DNA of 64,000 nt from the NCBI GenBank assembly GCA_002255985.1, contig NKIR01000004.1, positions 62,001 to 126,000 on the forward strand, in the 5' to 3' direction. The notes under the pieces were generated by a model. It ran no database searches, was not told the DNA's origin, and worked only from the letters and a program-made list of their open reading frames with translations. Numbering within the stretch: position 1 is the first letter of the stretch; the number at the start of each line of letters is the position of its first letter. Position numbers and translations under genes: made by a program. The stretch comes from Sphingomonadaceae bacterium PASS1. GTDB taxonomy: Bacteria > Pseudomonadota > Alphaproteobacteria > Sphingomonadales > Sphingomonadaceae. Of the stretch, positions 17,248 through 27,420 are shown in pieces.

Positions 17248-17418
17248 TTAGTTGGATTTAGAAACTTCGCCGGGCTTCCGTTTGGCTTCCTTCGCCATTT
17301 CCGCGTCAATCTTGGCCTCGGCAGCCTTCACCTTGCGTTCGGTTTCCGCGTACTGGCTGTCAAAATCCTTCTGACATCCCGCCAGTGTGAGCAACAGAAT
17401 GAACGAAGCAAGGCGCAT
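17248..17418 (-). CDS. Small lipoprotein downstream of tamB
   Basis: A 56-residue protein, MRLASFILLLTLAGC followed by a charged, mostly helical tail (QYAETERKVKAAEAKIDAEMAKEAKRKPG). LTLAGC is a good lipobox, so the mature protein would be a 42-residue diacylated lipoprotein; the residue after the Cys is Gln, which suggests outer-membrane sorting. The ATG shares one base with the tamB stop (TGATG), implying coupled translation. No known family recognised. It is likely to be missed by length-filtered gene calling. Confidence 0.7.
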   Translation of the reverse strand: MRLASFILLLTLAGCQKDFDSQYAETERKVKAAEAKIDAEMAKEAKRKPGEVSKSN

Positions 17419-20400
17419 CAATAATCCTTTTTATACCGCACATTGACGTTGGACGTTCCGCCGCTGCCGATCTGGCTTAAGATCGAAAGCGCTGGCGTCA
17501 GGCTGATTTCCAGCTGCGTTGCCGTATAGCCCCGCGCGTCGGTGACGATTTCGACATAGACATCATTGGTAATATATTGGCCAAAAGCGACCGCCATACC
17601 GCGCCCCGTGATGTCATCCGCGCCCAATATGCGCAGCCGGTCCAATCCCGTTGCCGACTGCAGCACGCCAAGCGGGTTAAGTCCGCCTGGTCCGCCACGC
17701 AAATTGTTCAGCGAACCTGCCAGTTGCACGGCTTGGATTGCGGACAGTTCGCCAATCGAATTGCCAAACAATATGCGCGCCATAATCTCGTCCTGCGGCA
17801 ATGCCGGGGTCGAGCTGAAGCTGATGTCGGGATTTTGGCCCGTGCCCCTGATGTTCACGCGCACCGTTGTGCCATCGACGTCACTGGCGGCAGCGACGCG
17901 GATCGACGGGTTGGCTGCAGGGCCGCCGTTGAAGGATATCCGGCCGCTTTCCAGTTCGAACGACCGTCCGGCAAAGCCCAATGTGCCGCGCACCAATTCC
18001 ATATCGCCCGAAATCAACGGCGCAGCGCTGGTGCCGGTGATCCGCAATTTTGCGCCCCATTCAGACTCAAGCCCCATGCCGGTGACATATAAGTTGCCGG
18101 GCGCTTCGAGCGCGATGTCGATTTTCCAGTTGCTGGGCAGGCTTGTGATCGCATCGGCATCACCCGACACACGGGGACGGCGAATTGACTGTTTGCGGCG
18201 GATGCCTGTGAGCGTTGCAACCTTCGCCGCGCCCTGTCGGATGATTTTGAACCGCGTTTCGGGCAGACGCAGCTTACCGCGTATCAGTGCCGCACCGTCC
18301 GTCGCATTTGTTACGGTGATTTGTCCGGTTGCCGTTGTCGAGATCAGCTCGCTTCGGGCAACACGTGCGCGGTCGAGATCAAGGTTCAGCCGAACCGGGA
18401 ATCCTTTGGCCGAGCTCAGATTGACAATGCCCTTGCCGCTGATCGTCCCGTCGCCCGCCTTTGCGCTCAGCTCGGTCACGTCCAACTGGTCGTTGGTAAA
18501 CAGACCGCGGATGCGCAAATTGGTCAGCCGCGTGCCATAGACATCATTTTCGTAAATCAGGTCATTGGCGCGGACAACGCCGGTCAGTTGCGGTGTTTGA
18601 ACACGGCCCGAAAAATCGGCCGCAACACCGATATTTCCGGACAAGCTCTGATCCGCCAAAGCCGCCAGCGAGAACAGCGTTTCTGCTGGCCCATTATAGC
18701 GCACGCCACCCGACAAGGGCGCGGCAAGCAATCGTTCGGTCCAACTGGCTGTGCCGGGCGGCAGCGGCGTCAGGTCAATATGGATCCGTCCCACAGCCGC
18801 ACCACGCCGCCGGATAATCGCGCGCGCATTTCCGCCATCGGGCAACAATCGCCCGACCAGACTGATATCGACAGGTTGCGAACGCGACCCCAGATTTGCG
18901 CGGACGAAGCTGCTGATTTCCAACCGTGCATCCGCGCGTGGAAACGCAGCCAAGGATACTTGCGCCCAATCGATGCTTCCGGTGACTGTTCCGCTCAGGC
19001 CGGGAACGGGAAAGAGAGGATTCAAAGCTGCTATGTCGACTTTGTCCAACCGTGATTGGAATGTCATCGTATCGCCATAGCTACCCGCCAACCGGACCGA
19101 CCCTTGCACCAGCTTGATGCTACTCGGCAAAATGTCATAGCTACCGCGGCGCGGGATGATGCGGATGGGACCAGCGGTTGCAAAGTCGACACTGTTCGCC
19201 CGGCCCTTGGCAGCGATGCGCCAAAGCTGCGGGGTGAACTCTGCATTGGCGGCGACGCGGAAGGGCACTTCGCTTCGGCCCTCCGCCAATATCTGCCCCG
19301 TCCCTGTCCCATCGCGATAGTTGATCTTTGCCCGGGCGGCGGCAATCGCAACGTCGTTCAAAATGGCATTTTCTATCTGAACGTCAGCAACAATCTGCGG
19401 ACTGTCATACAAAATGACGTCGGCTTTGATGATGCCGCGACCAATGGCGAGTTTTTGCGCGCCGGCGAGTTCCGCATTCAACGCCACCGCATCAACGACG
19501 GCGCGTTGGAAACTGCCTTGCGCCGAAAGGTCAATTTTACCGTCGAACCCAGCGCCTGCGCCAGTTAGCGTCCCGATAAAGGGACCCGCGGCAGCTTGCC
19601 GGATGCGGCCGGTAACGCCGATGCCCGCAAAATTGCCGCGCATGATGTCAATCGTGAGGGGGCCATCGCCCGAAAGAACATCGGCATCACCGCTGATCGG
19701 GCCATAATCGGTCATACCCGTCAGTGCGACCGCATATCCCCGCTGGCTTTGCGTGACGACGCCGACCACATTCGATAGTCCAACGCCAAAGCCCGGACTG
19801 GTCGCGGTGATGCGATATACCGGATCGTCAAAAGTCCCGGTCATCGCGACCGCCACCGGGCCATATCGGTTCGAATAGCCAAGCCCGTTGAATATTACGC
19901 GGCCACCTTGGGCTACATAAGTTCCCGTGCCGCTGTTCAGCCGGAACAACGGCGACAGTAGGGTTGCACGGGTAATCTGCAATATGCCGTTGGTGCCGTA
20001 TCGAATGCCGGCATTGATAAACATCTGCCCGCCCAGAAACTTTTGCGCGCCCGCACTGAACAGCCGCGTGGAACGTGCCTTTATCGTGCCAACCAGCGCA
20101 TAGCCTTTGCCAAGTGTGGTTTCGAGATCGACGTCGGCGACCACGTTAAACAGCCCGACCGAATTCACTTGGAAGCCGTCGACTTTCCCGTCCAACGCGG
20201 TTGTGTAAAAGCCCTTATCAATATCGCCGACCAGTAAGACCGTGGCGTTGATACGGTCGGACCTGATCTTCACATTATCCGAAAGCAGACGCCCTTTTGC
20301 GATCGCCAAATCACCGTTCAGGCGCACGTTGGTCAACAAGCCACCGGCGATCTGGTTGATGCCGCTAACGCGCCGCGCGCGGGCGGTTACCGGAATGAGG

Positions 20401-21578
20401 AAGCGGTCGGCCGCACCTTGCGCCTCACCACTTAGCGTCACATCCTCAAAAGTCGTAGGGCCGAATGCCAAACGCGTGGCTGTCGCGGAATAGGCCATAG
20501 TGGGCTGGGCAAATGCCCCGTTCAGATATGCCTTACCGCGCACATTTGTGCCGCTGACGTTCGAACCGATGATGCCGGGCCGAAGCAAACTAATGTCCAG
20601 GGCAAGGTCACGGAAACGCGCTTCGCCCAAGTCGGCAATGCCATCTGCGCGCATCTCCATCGCGGCCGAGCGCAATGTCCCGCTGATTTTCGCAGACCGT
20701 TCGGCAAAGCTTGCCGCCATGTCGATATTCGCGACTGGCGATAATGCCCGCATCAACAGGCTATCCGCCATCAATTTGGCAGGCGCGGCGGTGCCCTTGG
20801 CGGTGAATGTGCCGTCCCGCGCGGTCAGGGCAATGTCCGCGACATCGTTCGCACCCATTTGCGCGGACAAAGCGCCGTCCCATTTGCGCCAGCTGCCGCG
20901 GCCAGCGAGGGTCATCGTCATGGGCACGTCACGCCCCATCAGCCCGGCAACAAGGCCCTTGGCCGGTGCGTCGAGGGTCAGGTCGACATCGAAACGATTG
21001 TCCTCCGGCACGGCATCCAGTTTCAGGACAATGCGATCACCGCGCAGGCTGCCCGCCGTCGCGGTGACGATTGCGCGGCGATCGGCAATCTGGACCTTGC
21101 CCGACAGCGAGGCGACCTGTTCCTCACCCGTGATGCCTTTTGCAAAGACAATGCGGTCAATTTGCAGCTGACCAATGTTGATGTCGACATCGGGCAGCAA
21201 AGGGTCACCCCGGTCGGGCACCATGCGGAATGCCGGCATCCGTGCGACGTTGAGCGTGGGCGCGCGCAGCGATGTAATGTTTACGCCGCTGGAGAAATAA
21301 GACAGCGGGTTCCAATCAAGCCGGATTTCGGGCGCACGGGCAAAGCCGCCCTTGGGATCGCGGAACTGGACATCGCGCAGGATGGCATCGCTGTAAATGG
21401 AACCCTCAATTTTCCCGATACGGATATTGAGGCCATTTTCCATTTCGAACGCAGCAATCTGCCGCGCGACAAAATTCCGTCCGGATTGCGTATCCAGCCA
21501 CACATAGCCGCTGGCGATCACCAGCAACAGCAATGCCATGACCGCCCCGGCCCCGATGGCAACGCGCCGCCACATCAT
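17418..21578 (-). CDS. tamB: Translocation and assembly module protein TamB
   Basis: A very large (about 1386 residues) AsmA/TamB-type protein that spans the periplasm and works with the Omp85 partner TamA; such proteins are proposed bridges for lipids or for outer-membrane protein insertion. Residues 5-25 form an N-terminal membrane anchor, then a long run of alternating beta-strands, then the conserved C-terminal DUF490 region with ISFSSTPALPQDEIMARILFG (split: ISFSSTPALPQ, DEIMARILFG) and the end GGTSNVNVRYKKDY. Start candidates TTG 21581, ATG 21578 and ATG 21575 all overlap or touch the tamA stop; ATG 21578 is used. Confidence 0.92.
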   Translation of the reverse strand: MMWRRVAIGAGAVMALLLLVIASGYVWLDTQSGRNFVARQIAAFEMENGLNIRIGKIEGSIYSDAILRDVQFRDPKGGFARAPEIRLDWNPLSYFSSGVNITSLRAPTLNVARMPAFRMVPDRGDPLLPDVDINIGQLQIDRIVFAKGITGEEQVASLSGKVQIADRRAIVTATAGSLRGDRIVLKLDAVPEDNRFDVDLTLDAPAKGLVAGLMGRDVPMTMTLAGRGSWRKWDGALSAQMGANDVADIALTARDGTFTAKGTAAPAKLMADSLLMRALSPVANIDMAASFAERSAKISGTLRSAAMEMRADGIADLGEARFRDLALDISLLRPGIIGSNVSGTNVRGKAYLNGAFAQPTMAYSATATRLAFGPTTFEDVTLSGEAQGAADRFLIPVTARARRVSGINQIAGGLLTNVRLNGDLAIAKGRLLSDNVKIRSDRINATVLLVGDIDKGFYTTALDGKVDGFQVNSVGLFNVVADVDLETTLGKGYALVGTIKARSTRLFSAGAQKFLGGQMFINAGIRYGTNGILQITRATLLSPLFRLNSGTGTYVAQGGRVIFNGLGYSNRYGPVAVAMTGTFDDPVYRITATSPGFGVGLSNVVGVVTQSQRGYAVALTGMTDYGPISGDADVLSGDGPLTIDIMRGNFAGIGVTGRIRQAAAGPFIGTLTGAGAGFDGKIDLSAQGSFQRAVVDAVALNAELAGAQKLAIGRGIIKADVILYDSPQIVADVQIENAILNDVAIAAARAKINYRDGTGTGQILAEGRSEVPFRVAANAEFTPQLWRIAAKGRANSVDFATAGPIRIIPRRGSYDILPSSIKLVQGSVRLAGSYGDTMTFQSRLDKVDIAALNPLFPVPGLSGTVTGSIDWAQVSLAAFPRADARLEISSFVRANLGSRSQPVDISLVGRLLPDGGNARAIIRRRGAAVGRIHIDLTPLPPGTASWTERLLAAPLSGGVRYNGPAETLFSLAALADQSLSGNIGVAADFSGRVQTPQLTGVVRANDLIYENDVYGTRLTNLRIRGLFTNDQLDVTELSAKAGDGTISGKGIVNLSSAKGFPVRLNLDLDRARVARSELISTTATGQITVTNATDGAALIRGKLRLPETRFKIIRQGAAKVATLTGIRRKQSIRRPRVSGDADAITSLPSNWKIDIALEAPGNLYVTGMGLESEWGAKLRITGTSAAPLISGDMELVRGTLGFAGRSFELESGRISFNGGPAANPSIRVAAASDVDGTTVRVNIRGTGQNPDISFSSTPALPQDEIMARILFGNSIGELSAIQAVQLAGSLNNLRGGPGGLNPLGVLQSATGLDRLRILGADDITGRGMAVAFGQYITNDVYVEIVTDARGYTATQLEISLTPALSILSQIGSGGTSNVNVRYKKDY

Positions 21579-23818
21579 CAAAACGCCTGCCCAATCGACA
21601 CATAGACGCTGAAGCGCGATTCACCCGGTCGTCGGTTCATCGGCGTTGCGACGTCCAAGCGGATTGGGCCAAAATTGGTGTAAAAGCGCCCGCCAACCCC
21701 GACGCCGACGCGCCAGTCGTTGAATTTTGGTATGCTCGATTCATATGCTTGTCCGGCATCGACAAAGCCGACAACGCCGTAATTGCCGAAACGATAGCGG
21801 CCTTCCAACGCGAATTCGTTCATGCTCCGTCCGCCGACCGGATCGCTGTTCGGATCTTGCGGGCCAAGCTGTTGATAGCCAAAGCCACGAACGGATCCAC
21901 CACCGCCGCCATAAAAACGCCGCGAAGGCGCAAGGTTATCGCGTGCGATGCCGGATATCGTCCCCACCCGCGCGCGCGCGGCCACAACGATATTGTCTTT
22001 CACCGGATAATAATAAGACGCGTCAAGGATGGCCCGCGCATAAATCTGCTTTCCCGTCCCAAGCGATGTCTCCGGCGACACGCGCACATTGACACGATAG
22101 CCCGTGGTCGGGTCCAATAGATTGTCGGACCGGTCAAAGCCGACTTGCCCCGGAAGCGCCGCGACGTAAAAGGTCTGCCGGTCGCGAAGCCCGCGTGCGA
22201 AATCGAACTGGTCTTCTGACGTCGCCAATAATTCAGCGCCAATCGACCATGTGAATTTCTTTTGCCAGATGGGTGTCGATACGAACGACATCGTCCCGGC
22301 CAGACGACCGGTATAGGCTTCAAATGCGTCGTAATTGCTGTGCAAAGCGGAAAGCGATATGTCGATATTGCGGTCGCGCCGTCCGGCATTCGCCCGCGCG
22401 ACGGATATGCTCGCAGCTTGTTCTTTTGTCCCCACCACGCCCGCTGCGGTCAGCGATCCTTCCGGGGTAAACAGGTTGCGGTGTGTCCAGCTTGCTTCGC
22501 CACGAAAGCCCTGCCCTGTGCCATAGCCTGCGCTGCCCGCAATGGTGCGCGGCGGTGCAGCTTCCTGCCGAACAAGCAGGTCGGCATAAGGCGTTCCATC
22601 TGGCGCGCTGCCCTCACCCGGGACAGGCTCAACAGATACCGTCGACAGCAAGCCCGTGGCGATGAGCGCCGCGCGCAAATCGTCAATTTTCCGGCTGTCA
22701 TACAGGTCGCCAGTCTTGAACCGCCGCAATATCGCGACATGGTCGGCGTCAAACGCAGGGGTGCCCTCGGTCCGCAATTGCCCGAAATAGCTGCGTGCGC
22801 CCGTTTCCACAGGCAAGGTGTAGTCGCCAATGCCTCTGTCGCCATCGAGCAATATGTCCCGCTCGCCAACCTTTGCAAAAGGATAGCCATTTTGGGGCAA
22901 CTCGACCGAAATATTCGCTTCGGCAGCCAAGATGATATCCGCGACAATAGGGTCGCCGCCTTTGGGAACAAAACTTCTGCTGATAAGATCCGCCGGTTGA
23001 ACAGCGGCGGCAGCAAAGGCGATTTGCCCGAGATAGTAACGCCGTCCGGGCACAACCGTCAGGATGACGTTCAATGGCTGGCCTTCCACGACAGAAGGCT
23101 GAACCGCGACACGCACATCAGCGTCAAAAAAGCCCTGACCGCTTAGAATGTCCAACAGCAACTGACGGTCGGCGCGTGCACGTTGGCTGATTTCTGCACG
23201 GTTTTCCGCAGTACCGTCACCATCGTTGAGCACCGACAGGCTATCAAATCTTCCGCGCACATCACGCCAAATAGCGGCGTCCACAGCGATCCCGTCGGCA
23301 TCTTTGGCAAGATCGGTTGTCTTTGCGGCGTCCAGCCCATCGATGCGCACAACATAGCGCCTCGCCCGCGCCTCGCGCTCGGCAGCCTGCGTTGGTTCCG
23401 GGGGTGGTTCAGCATCAAAGCTATCGATTGGCGGGAGCGGATCGTCCAGCAAAGGGTCTATGACGGGTGGGTCCGGCAGGATTTCCACGGCATCGCCATC
23501 CTGCACGGCTGCTATAGCGGGATCGGCAGCCGTTTGTGCTGTCTGCTGCTGCGCCGTGCCGCCTTCTTCCTTTGCTTCTTGTGCGGCCTGCCATGCGTCG
23601 ATGCTCTCCAACGGCCCGTCGCCCAGCGACGGGATGGCAGCGTCGAATTCCGCGTCCCCGATGATTGGGGTTTGCGGATCCGCGGGTGCGGGGCTCAAAA
23701 CTTTCGCAGGCACGGTGGATGGCCCCTGCACGGGCACAATGGCACCGGCAGCAGGATTTTGGGCGAGCAAAGGTGTGGCTGCACAACCAAGATACAAAAA
23801 GGCAGTTAATCGGATCAA
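21578..23818 (-). CDS. tamA: Omp85-family outer-membrane protein TamA
   Basis: Outer-membrane partner of TamB, 746 residues: a signal peptide (to about LLAQ, residue 19), an unusual Pro/Asp/Glu/Gln-rich linker to about residue 145, POTRA domains (including GRRYYLGQIAF and KTGDLYDSRKI), then the C-terminal 16-strand barrel with GGGGSVRGFGYQQLGP, the conserved Omp85 lid motif, and a terminal Phe. Gene order and overlap with tamB support the assignment. The acidic linker is longer than in the E. coli protein. Confidence 0.92.
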   Translation of the reverse strand: MIRLTAFLYLGCAATPLLAQNPAAGAIVPVQGPSTVPAKVLSPAPADPQTPIIGDAEFDAAIPSLGDGPLESIDAWQAAQEAKEEGGTAQQQTAQTAADPAIAAVQDGDAVEILPDPPVIDPLLDDPLPPIDSFDAEPPPEPTQAAEREARARRYVVRIDGLDAAKTTDLAKDADGIAVDAAIWRDVRGRFDSLSVLNDGDGTAENRAEISQRARADRQLLLDILSGQGFFDADVRVAVQPSVVEGQPLNVILTVVPGRRYYLGQIAFAAAAVQPADLISRSFVPKGGDPIVADIILAAEANISVELPQNGYPFAKVGERDILLDGDRGIGDYTLPVETGARSYFGQLRTEGTPAFDADHVAILRRFKTGDLYDSRKIDDLRAALIATGLLSTVSVEPVPGEGSAPDGTPYADLLVRQEAAPPRTIAGSAGYGTGQGFRGEASWTHRNLFTPEGSLTAAGVVGTKEQAASISVARANAGRRDRNIDISLSALHSNYDAFEAYTGRLAGTMSFVSTPIWQKKFTWSIGAELLATSEDQFDFARGLRDRQTFYVAALPGQVGFDRSDNLLDPTTGYRVNVRVSPETSLGTGKQIYARAILDASYYYPVKDNIVVAARARVGTISGIARDNLAPSRRFYGGGGGSVRGFGYQQLGPQDPNSDPVGGRSMNEFALEGRYRFGNYGVVGFVDAGQAYESSIPKFNDWRVGVGVGGRFYTNFGPIRLDVATPMNRRPGESRFSVYVSIGQAF

Positions 23819-24100
23819 GCAGACATCCCTTCGCGCCCAACGTCCCCCCTATGCACAAGGTTCCATCAAGACACATCAATATCCGTTACCCAGAAGATAA
23901 TAGGATGCCAATGATAAGGCACAGCACCGACCAATTATCTGCACAACGGCAGGGGCAGTCGCCCCGCAACATCCGTTCTTACACGCGCTGGCCGTCCCTG
24001 CGGTAACATGCAAAGTCATTTTAGCGCAGGTCGGCCTTGAAAGCTTTGGGGTGGTGGTGCAAAGCGCCAACCAATTCACACGCTGCATGATGGAGCATTT

Positions 24101-25018
24101 ATGCAAGGCAACCTGGTAACGATTTTTGGCGGCAGCGGGTTTCTGGGCCGGTATGTGGCGCAGGCGCTGTTGAACGAAGGCGCACGTATCCGTGTGGCCT
24201 GCCGCGACGTCGGTGGCGCCAATCATATCAAGCCCCTCGGCAATGTCGGCCAAGTTCAATTGATGGCGGCTGATGTGCGAAAGCACGATAGTGTTGCACG
24301 CGCCGTGATGGACGCGGATGCGGTTATCAATCTTGTGGGCAGCTTCGATAATATGGACGCTGTGCAACATGTCGGCGCAGGCATTGTTGCGCAGTCGGCA
24401 GCCGCCGCTGGTGTTAAGGCGTTCGTGCATGTTTCGGCCATTGGCGCCGACGCGCACAGCGAAGCGGAATATGGACAAAGCAAAGCAGGGGGTGAAGCCG
24501 CCGTGCGCGCAGCATTTCCGTCGGCAGTTATCCTTCGGCCATCAATCGTCTTTGGCCGCGAAGACCAGTTCATCAATCGCTTTGCCGGAATGATCCGCGC
24601 GCTTCCCGTCATTCCCGTCATTGGGGCAGACACCAAGTTCCAGCCGGTATTTGTTTGCGATGTCGCAAAGGCGGTCGCAAAGGCCTTGCTCCATCAGGAT
24701 GGAAGCACACTTGAATTGGGTGGCCCCGAAATATTCTCGATGATGGAGCTGAACCGCTGGATCGCCAAAGCCATCGGCCGTGATCCCATATTTGTGGAAG
24801 TACCCGACATAGCGGCAAAAATGCTCGCAAAGGGCACGGGTTGGCTACCGGGCGCGCCGATCACGGATGATCAATATAAGATGCTGGGCAATGACAATGT
24901 CGTGACCGGCGCCGACGGGCTGGCGGCCTATGGCATAGTACCCACCCCACTTGATACAATTGCTGCCGACTGGTTGAATATCTATCGCCGGCATGGTCGC
25001 TTTGGTGGCGGTCAGTGA
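24101..25018 (+). CDS. NAD(P)-binding protein of the complex I NDUFA9 family
   Basis: A 305-residue atypical SDR with N-terminal TIFGGSGFLGRYVAQALL (Rossmann, residues 7-24), then VINLVGSFDN and VHVSAIGAD; the proton-donor Tyr is in AEYGQSKAGGE. This pattern matches bacterial proteins related to the NDUFA9 subunit of mitochondrial complex I. Their exact role in bacteria is unclear; quinone or lipid reduction is suggested in the family. Its stop overlaps the uppP start (GTGA). Confidence 0.8.
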   Translation: MQGNLVTIFGGSGFLGRYVAQALLNEGARIRVACRDVGGANHIKPLGNVGQVQLMAADVRKHDSVARAVMDADAVINLVGSFDNMDAVQHVGAGIVAQSAAAAGVKAFVHVSAIGADAHSEAEYGQSKAGGEAAVRAAFPSAVILRPSIVFGREDQFINRFAGMIRALPVIPVIGADTKFQPVFVCDVAKAVAKALLHQDGSTLELGGPEIFSMMELNRWIAKAIGRDPIFVEVPDIAAKMLAKGTGWLPGAPITDDQYKMLGNDNVVTGADGLAAYGIVPTPLDTIAADWLNIYRRHGRFGGGQ

Positions 25019-25815
25019 GCGATTGGCTGATCGCTGTTCTCCTCGGCATTATCGAGGGGCTTACGGAGTTTTTGCCCGTATCGTCCACCGGCCATCTTAT
25101 ACTTGCCGGTGAACTGGTTGGATTTACCGACAACAGTTCGATCGCGTTCAAAATTGCCATCCAGCTGGGCGCAATATTGGCGGTGTTGCTCGTGTATTGG
25201 CAGCGTTTTTGGGCCGTCGGTATGGGGTTACTGAAAGTGCAGCCCGGTGCAATTGCGTTCACGCGCAACATCCTACTCGGCTTTGTGCCGGCGCTGCTCA
25301 TTGGCGTTGTCGCGTACGACGCCATTCGCGCCGCCATGCAAACGCCCGAAATCGTCGCCATCGCGCTTATCGTAGGCGGCATAATCATATTGATTCTTGA
25401 ACGGATCGTGAAAAATGTCCGCTTCAATTCGGTTGAGGACATACCGTTCGGCACGGCCTTGTCCATCGGCCTCATTCAATGCACCGCCATGCTGCCCGGG
25501 GTGAGCCGGTCAGGCGCGACGATTATGGGCGGGCTGATGATGGGTGTCGAACGCAAGACGGCGGCCGAATTTTCGTTTTTCCTTGCCGTGCCAACGATGA
25601 TGGCCGCGACCGTTTACGCGCTATGGAAAGATCGGGCGCTACTGAGCGCCGATGATCTCGACATGATTGCCATTGGGTTCACCGCTGCATTTGTGGTTGC
25701 CGTGATCGTAGTGAAAGCGTTCGTGGCGCTGGTGGGCAGATATGGCTTCGCACCATTTGCCTATTACCGAATCATTGTTGGTTCAGCGGCTTTGCTGTGG
25801 CTGGCGATGCGATAA
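25015..25815 (+). CDS. uppP: Undecaprenyl-diphosphatase (UppP/BacA)
   Basis: Integral membrane enzyme that recycles undecaprenyl pyrophosphate for peptidoglycan and glycan synthesis. The 266 residues hold both signatures, EGLTEFLPVSSTGHLIL near residues 14-30 and PGVSRSGATIMGG near residues 161-173, and about eight hydrophobic segments. The GTG start at 25015 overlaps the upstream stop by four bases, suggesting coupling. Confidence 0.95.
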   Translation: MSDWLIAVLLGIIEGLTEFLPVSSTGHLILAGELVGFTDNSSIAFKIAIQLGAILAVLLVYWQRFWAVGMGLLKVQPGAIAFTRNILLGFVPALLIGVVAYDAIRAAMQTPEIVAIALIVGGIIILILERIVKNVRFNSVEDIPFGTALSIGLIQCTAMLPGVSRSGATIMGGLMMGVERKTAAEFSFFLAVPTMMAATVYALWKDRALLSADDLDMIAIGFTAAFVVAVIVVKAFVALVGRYGFAPFAYYRIIVGSAALLWLAMR

Positions 25816-25963
25816 GGCCGAAGCGGTCACAAATATGTGAAACAATATTGCGTGACACCATCATTTAGTCACAAAATATATAGTATATGACAGTTATACT
25901 GACCTATTATTCGGTTTTCTAGGTGACATTCACCGTTTTCCGCGGTACTCGCAGCGCATATTC

Positions 25964-25980
25964 AAGGAGTGTGCGCTGTG
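25964..25980 (+). promoter_or_regulatory. Ribosome binding site that fixes the gltD start
   Basis: AAGGAG at 25964-25969 overlaps a possible GTG start at 25969, which therefore cannot use it. The next in-frame GTG at 25978 lies eight bases after the site, so it is the likely start. Confidence 0.7.
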
Positions 25981-27420
25981 GCCAAAGACCCGATGCTGAA
26001 ATTTATCTCGAAACCGCAGGCCTACCCTGAAAAGCGGGCTGCGCAGCTTCGTGCAGAGGATTTTGCAGAAATCGCAGAGCGTTATGCGTCCGACGACGCC
26101 GCGGATCAGGCATCGCGTTGCTCGCAATGCGGCGTGCCTTATTGTTCGGTGCATTGCCCGTTGCACAACCATATCCCGGATTGGCTGCGCCTGACCGCCG
26201 AAGGGCGCTTGCGTGAGGCGTATGAGCTTTCCAATCTGACCAGCACTATGCCCGAAATTTGCGGCCGTATTTGCCCGCAAGATCGCTTGTGCGAAGGCAA
26301 TTGCGTCATTGAATTTTCCGGCCACGACGCCGTGACCATTGGCTCTGTCGAGAAATATATCACCGACACCGCTTGGGAACAGGGCTGGGTCGAACCCGTT
26401 GCGGTCGGACCATCGCGCGGACAATCGGTCGGTATCATTGGCGGCGGCCCCGGTGGCCTGACCACCGCAGAATATCTGCGCGTCGCTGGATATGACGTGC
26501 ATGTCTACGACCGCTATGACCGCATGGGCGGCCTGCTGACATATGGCATTCCCGGTTTTAAGCTTGAGAAAGACGCCGTCATGCGCCGCGTAAAGCGGCT
26601 TGAGGATGCGGGCATCCATTTTCATCCCAATTTCGAAGTTGGCCGTGACGCAACGCTGGACGCATTGCGCGCCAAGCATGACGCGGTGTTGATTGCGACT
26701 GGCGTGTACAAGGCACGCGCGGTTTCATTGCCGGGCGGGGATCTCAACGGCGTGGTGGCGGCATTGGATTATTTGACCGCATCGAACCGCAAGGGCTTTG
26801 GCGATGCTGTGCCCGCGTTCGAAAGCGGCGCGTTGAATGCCGAGGGCAAGAATGTCGTCGTCATTGGCGGCGGCGATACGGCGATGGATTGCGTTCGCAC
26901 CGCCATCCGCCAAGGCGCAAAGTCGGTGAAATGCCTCTACCGCCGCGACCGCGAAAATATGCCCGGTTCGCAGCGTGAAGTGGCCAATGCCGAAGAAGAA
27001 GGCGTCGAGTTTGTTTGGCTTTCCGGCCCCAAGGGCTTTGAAGGCAATGGCAAGATCGAGCGGGTTCAGGTTTCCAAAATGCGCCTTGGTGCACCCGACG
27101 CATCGGGTCGCCGCGCGCCGGAAAATGATCCGCAAGGTGACTTCACACTGGATGCTGACCTGGTGATTACCGCGCTTGGTTTCGAAGCCGAAGACCTGCC
27201 TATATTGTTTGGCGCGGCTGACCTTAACGTCACCCGCTGGGGCACCATTCGTGTAGACCATAATACGCAGATGACCAACCTCGACGGCGTGTTTGCCATT
27301 GGCGACATCGTGCGCGGCGCGAGCCTTGTCGTCTGGGCAATCCGCGATGGCCGCGATGTGACGCAGCATATGCACAATTATCTGAAATCAAAAGCAAGCC
27401 GTGAAAAGGTTGCAGCATGA
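25978..27420 (+). CDS. gltD: Glutamate synthase small subunit
   Basis: Passes electrons from NADPH via FAD and Fe-S centres to GltB. About 480 residues. The N-terminal Fe-S part has CSQCGVPYC, HCPLHN and CGRICPQDRLCEGNC; then the FAD motif GGGPGGLTTAEYL, a second nucleotide-binding motif VIGGGDTAMDC, and the C-terminal GDIVRGASLVVWAI. Gene order is D before B with a four-base ATGA overlap. The 160 bases upstream are AT-rich and may hold the promoter. Confidence 0.95.
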   Translation: MAKDPMLKFISKPQAYPEKRAAQLRAEDFAEIAERYASDDAADQASRCSQCGVPYCSVHCPLHNHIPDWLRLTAEGRLREAYELSNLTSTMPEICGRICPQDRLCEGNCVIEFSGHDAVTIGSVEKYITDTAWEQGWVEPVAVGPSRGQSVGIIGGGPGGLTTAEYLRVAGYDVHVYDRYDRMGGLLTYGIPGFKLEKDAVMRRVKRLEDAGIHFHPNFEVGRDATLDALRAKHDAVLIATGVYKARAVSLPGGDLNGVVAALDYLTASNRKGFGDAVPAFESGALNAEGKNVVVIGGGDTAMDCVRTAIRQGAKSVKCLYRRDRENMPGSQREVANAEEEGVEFVWLSGPKGFEGNGKIERVQVSKMRLGAPDASGRRAPENDPQGDFTLDADLVITALGFEAEDLPILFGAADLNVTRWGTIRVDHNTQMTNLDGVFAIGDIVRGASLVVWAIRDGRDVTQHMHNYLKSKASREKVAA

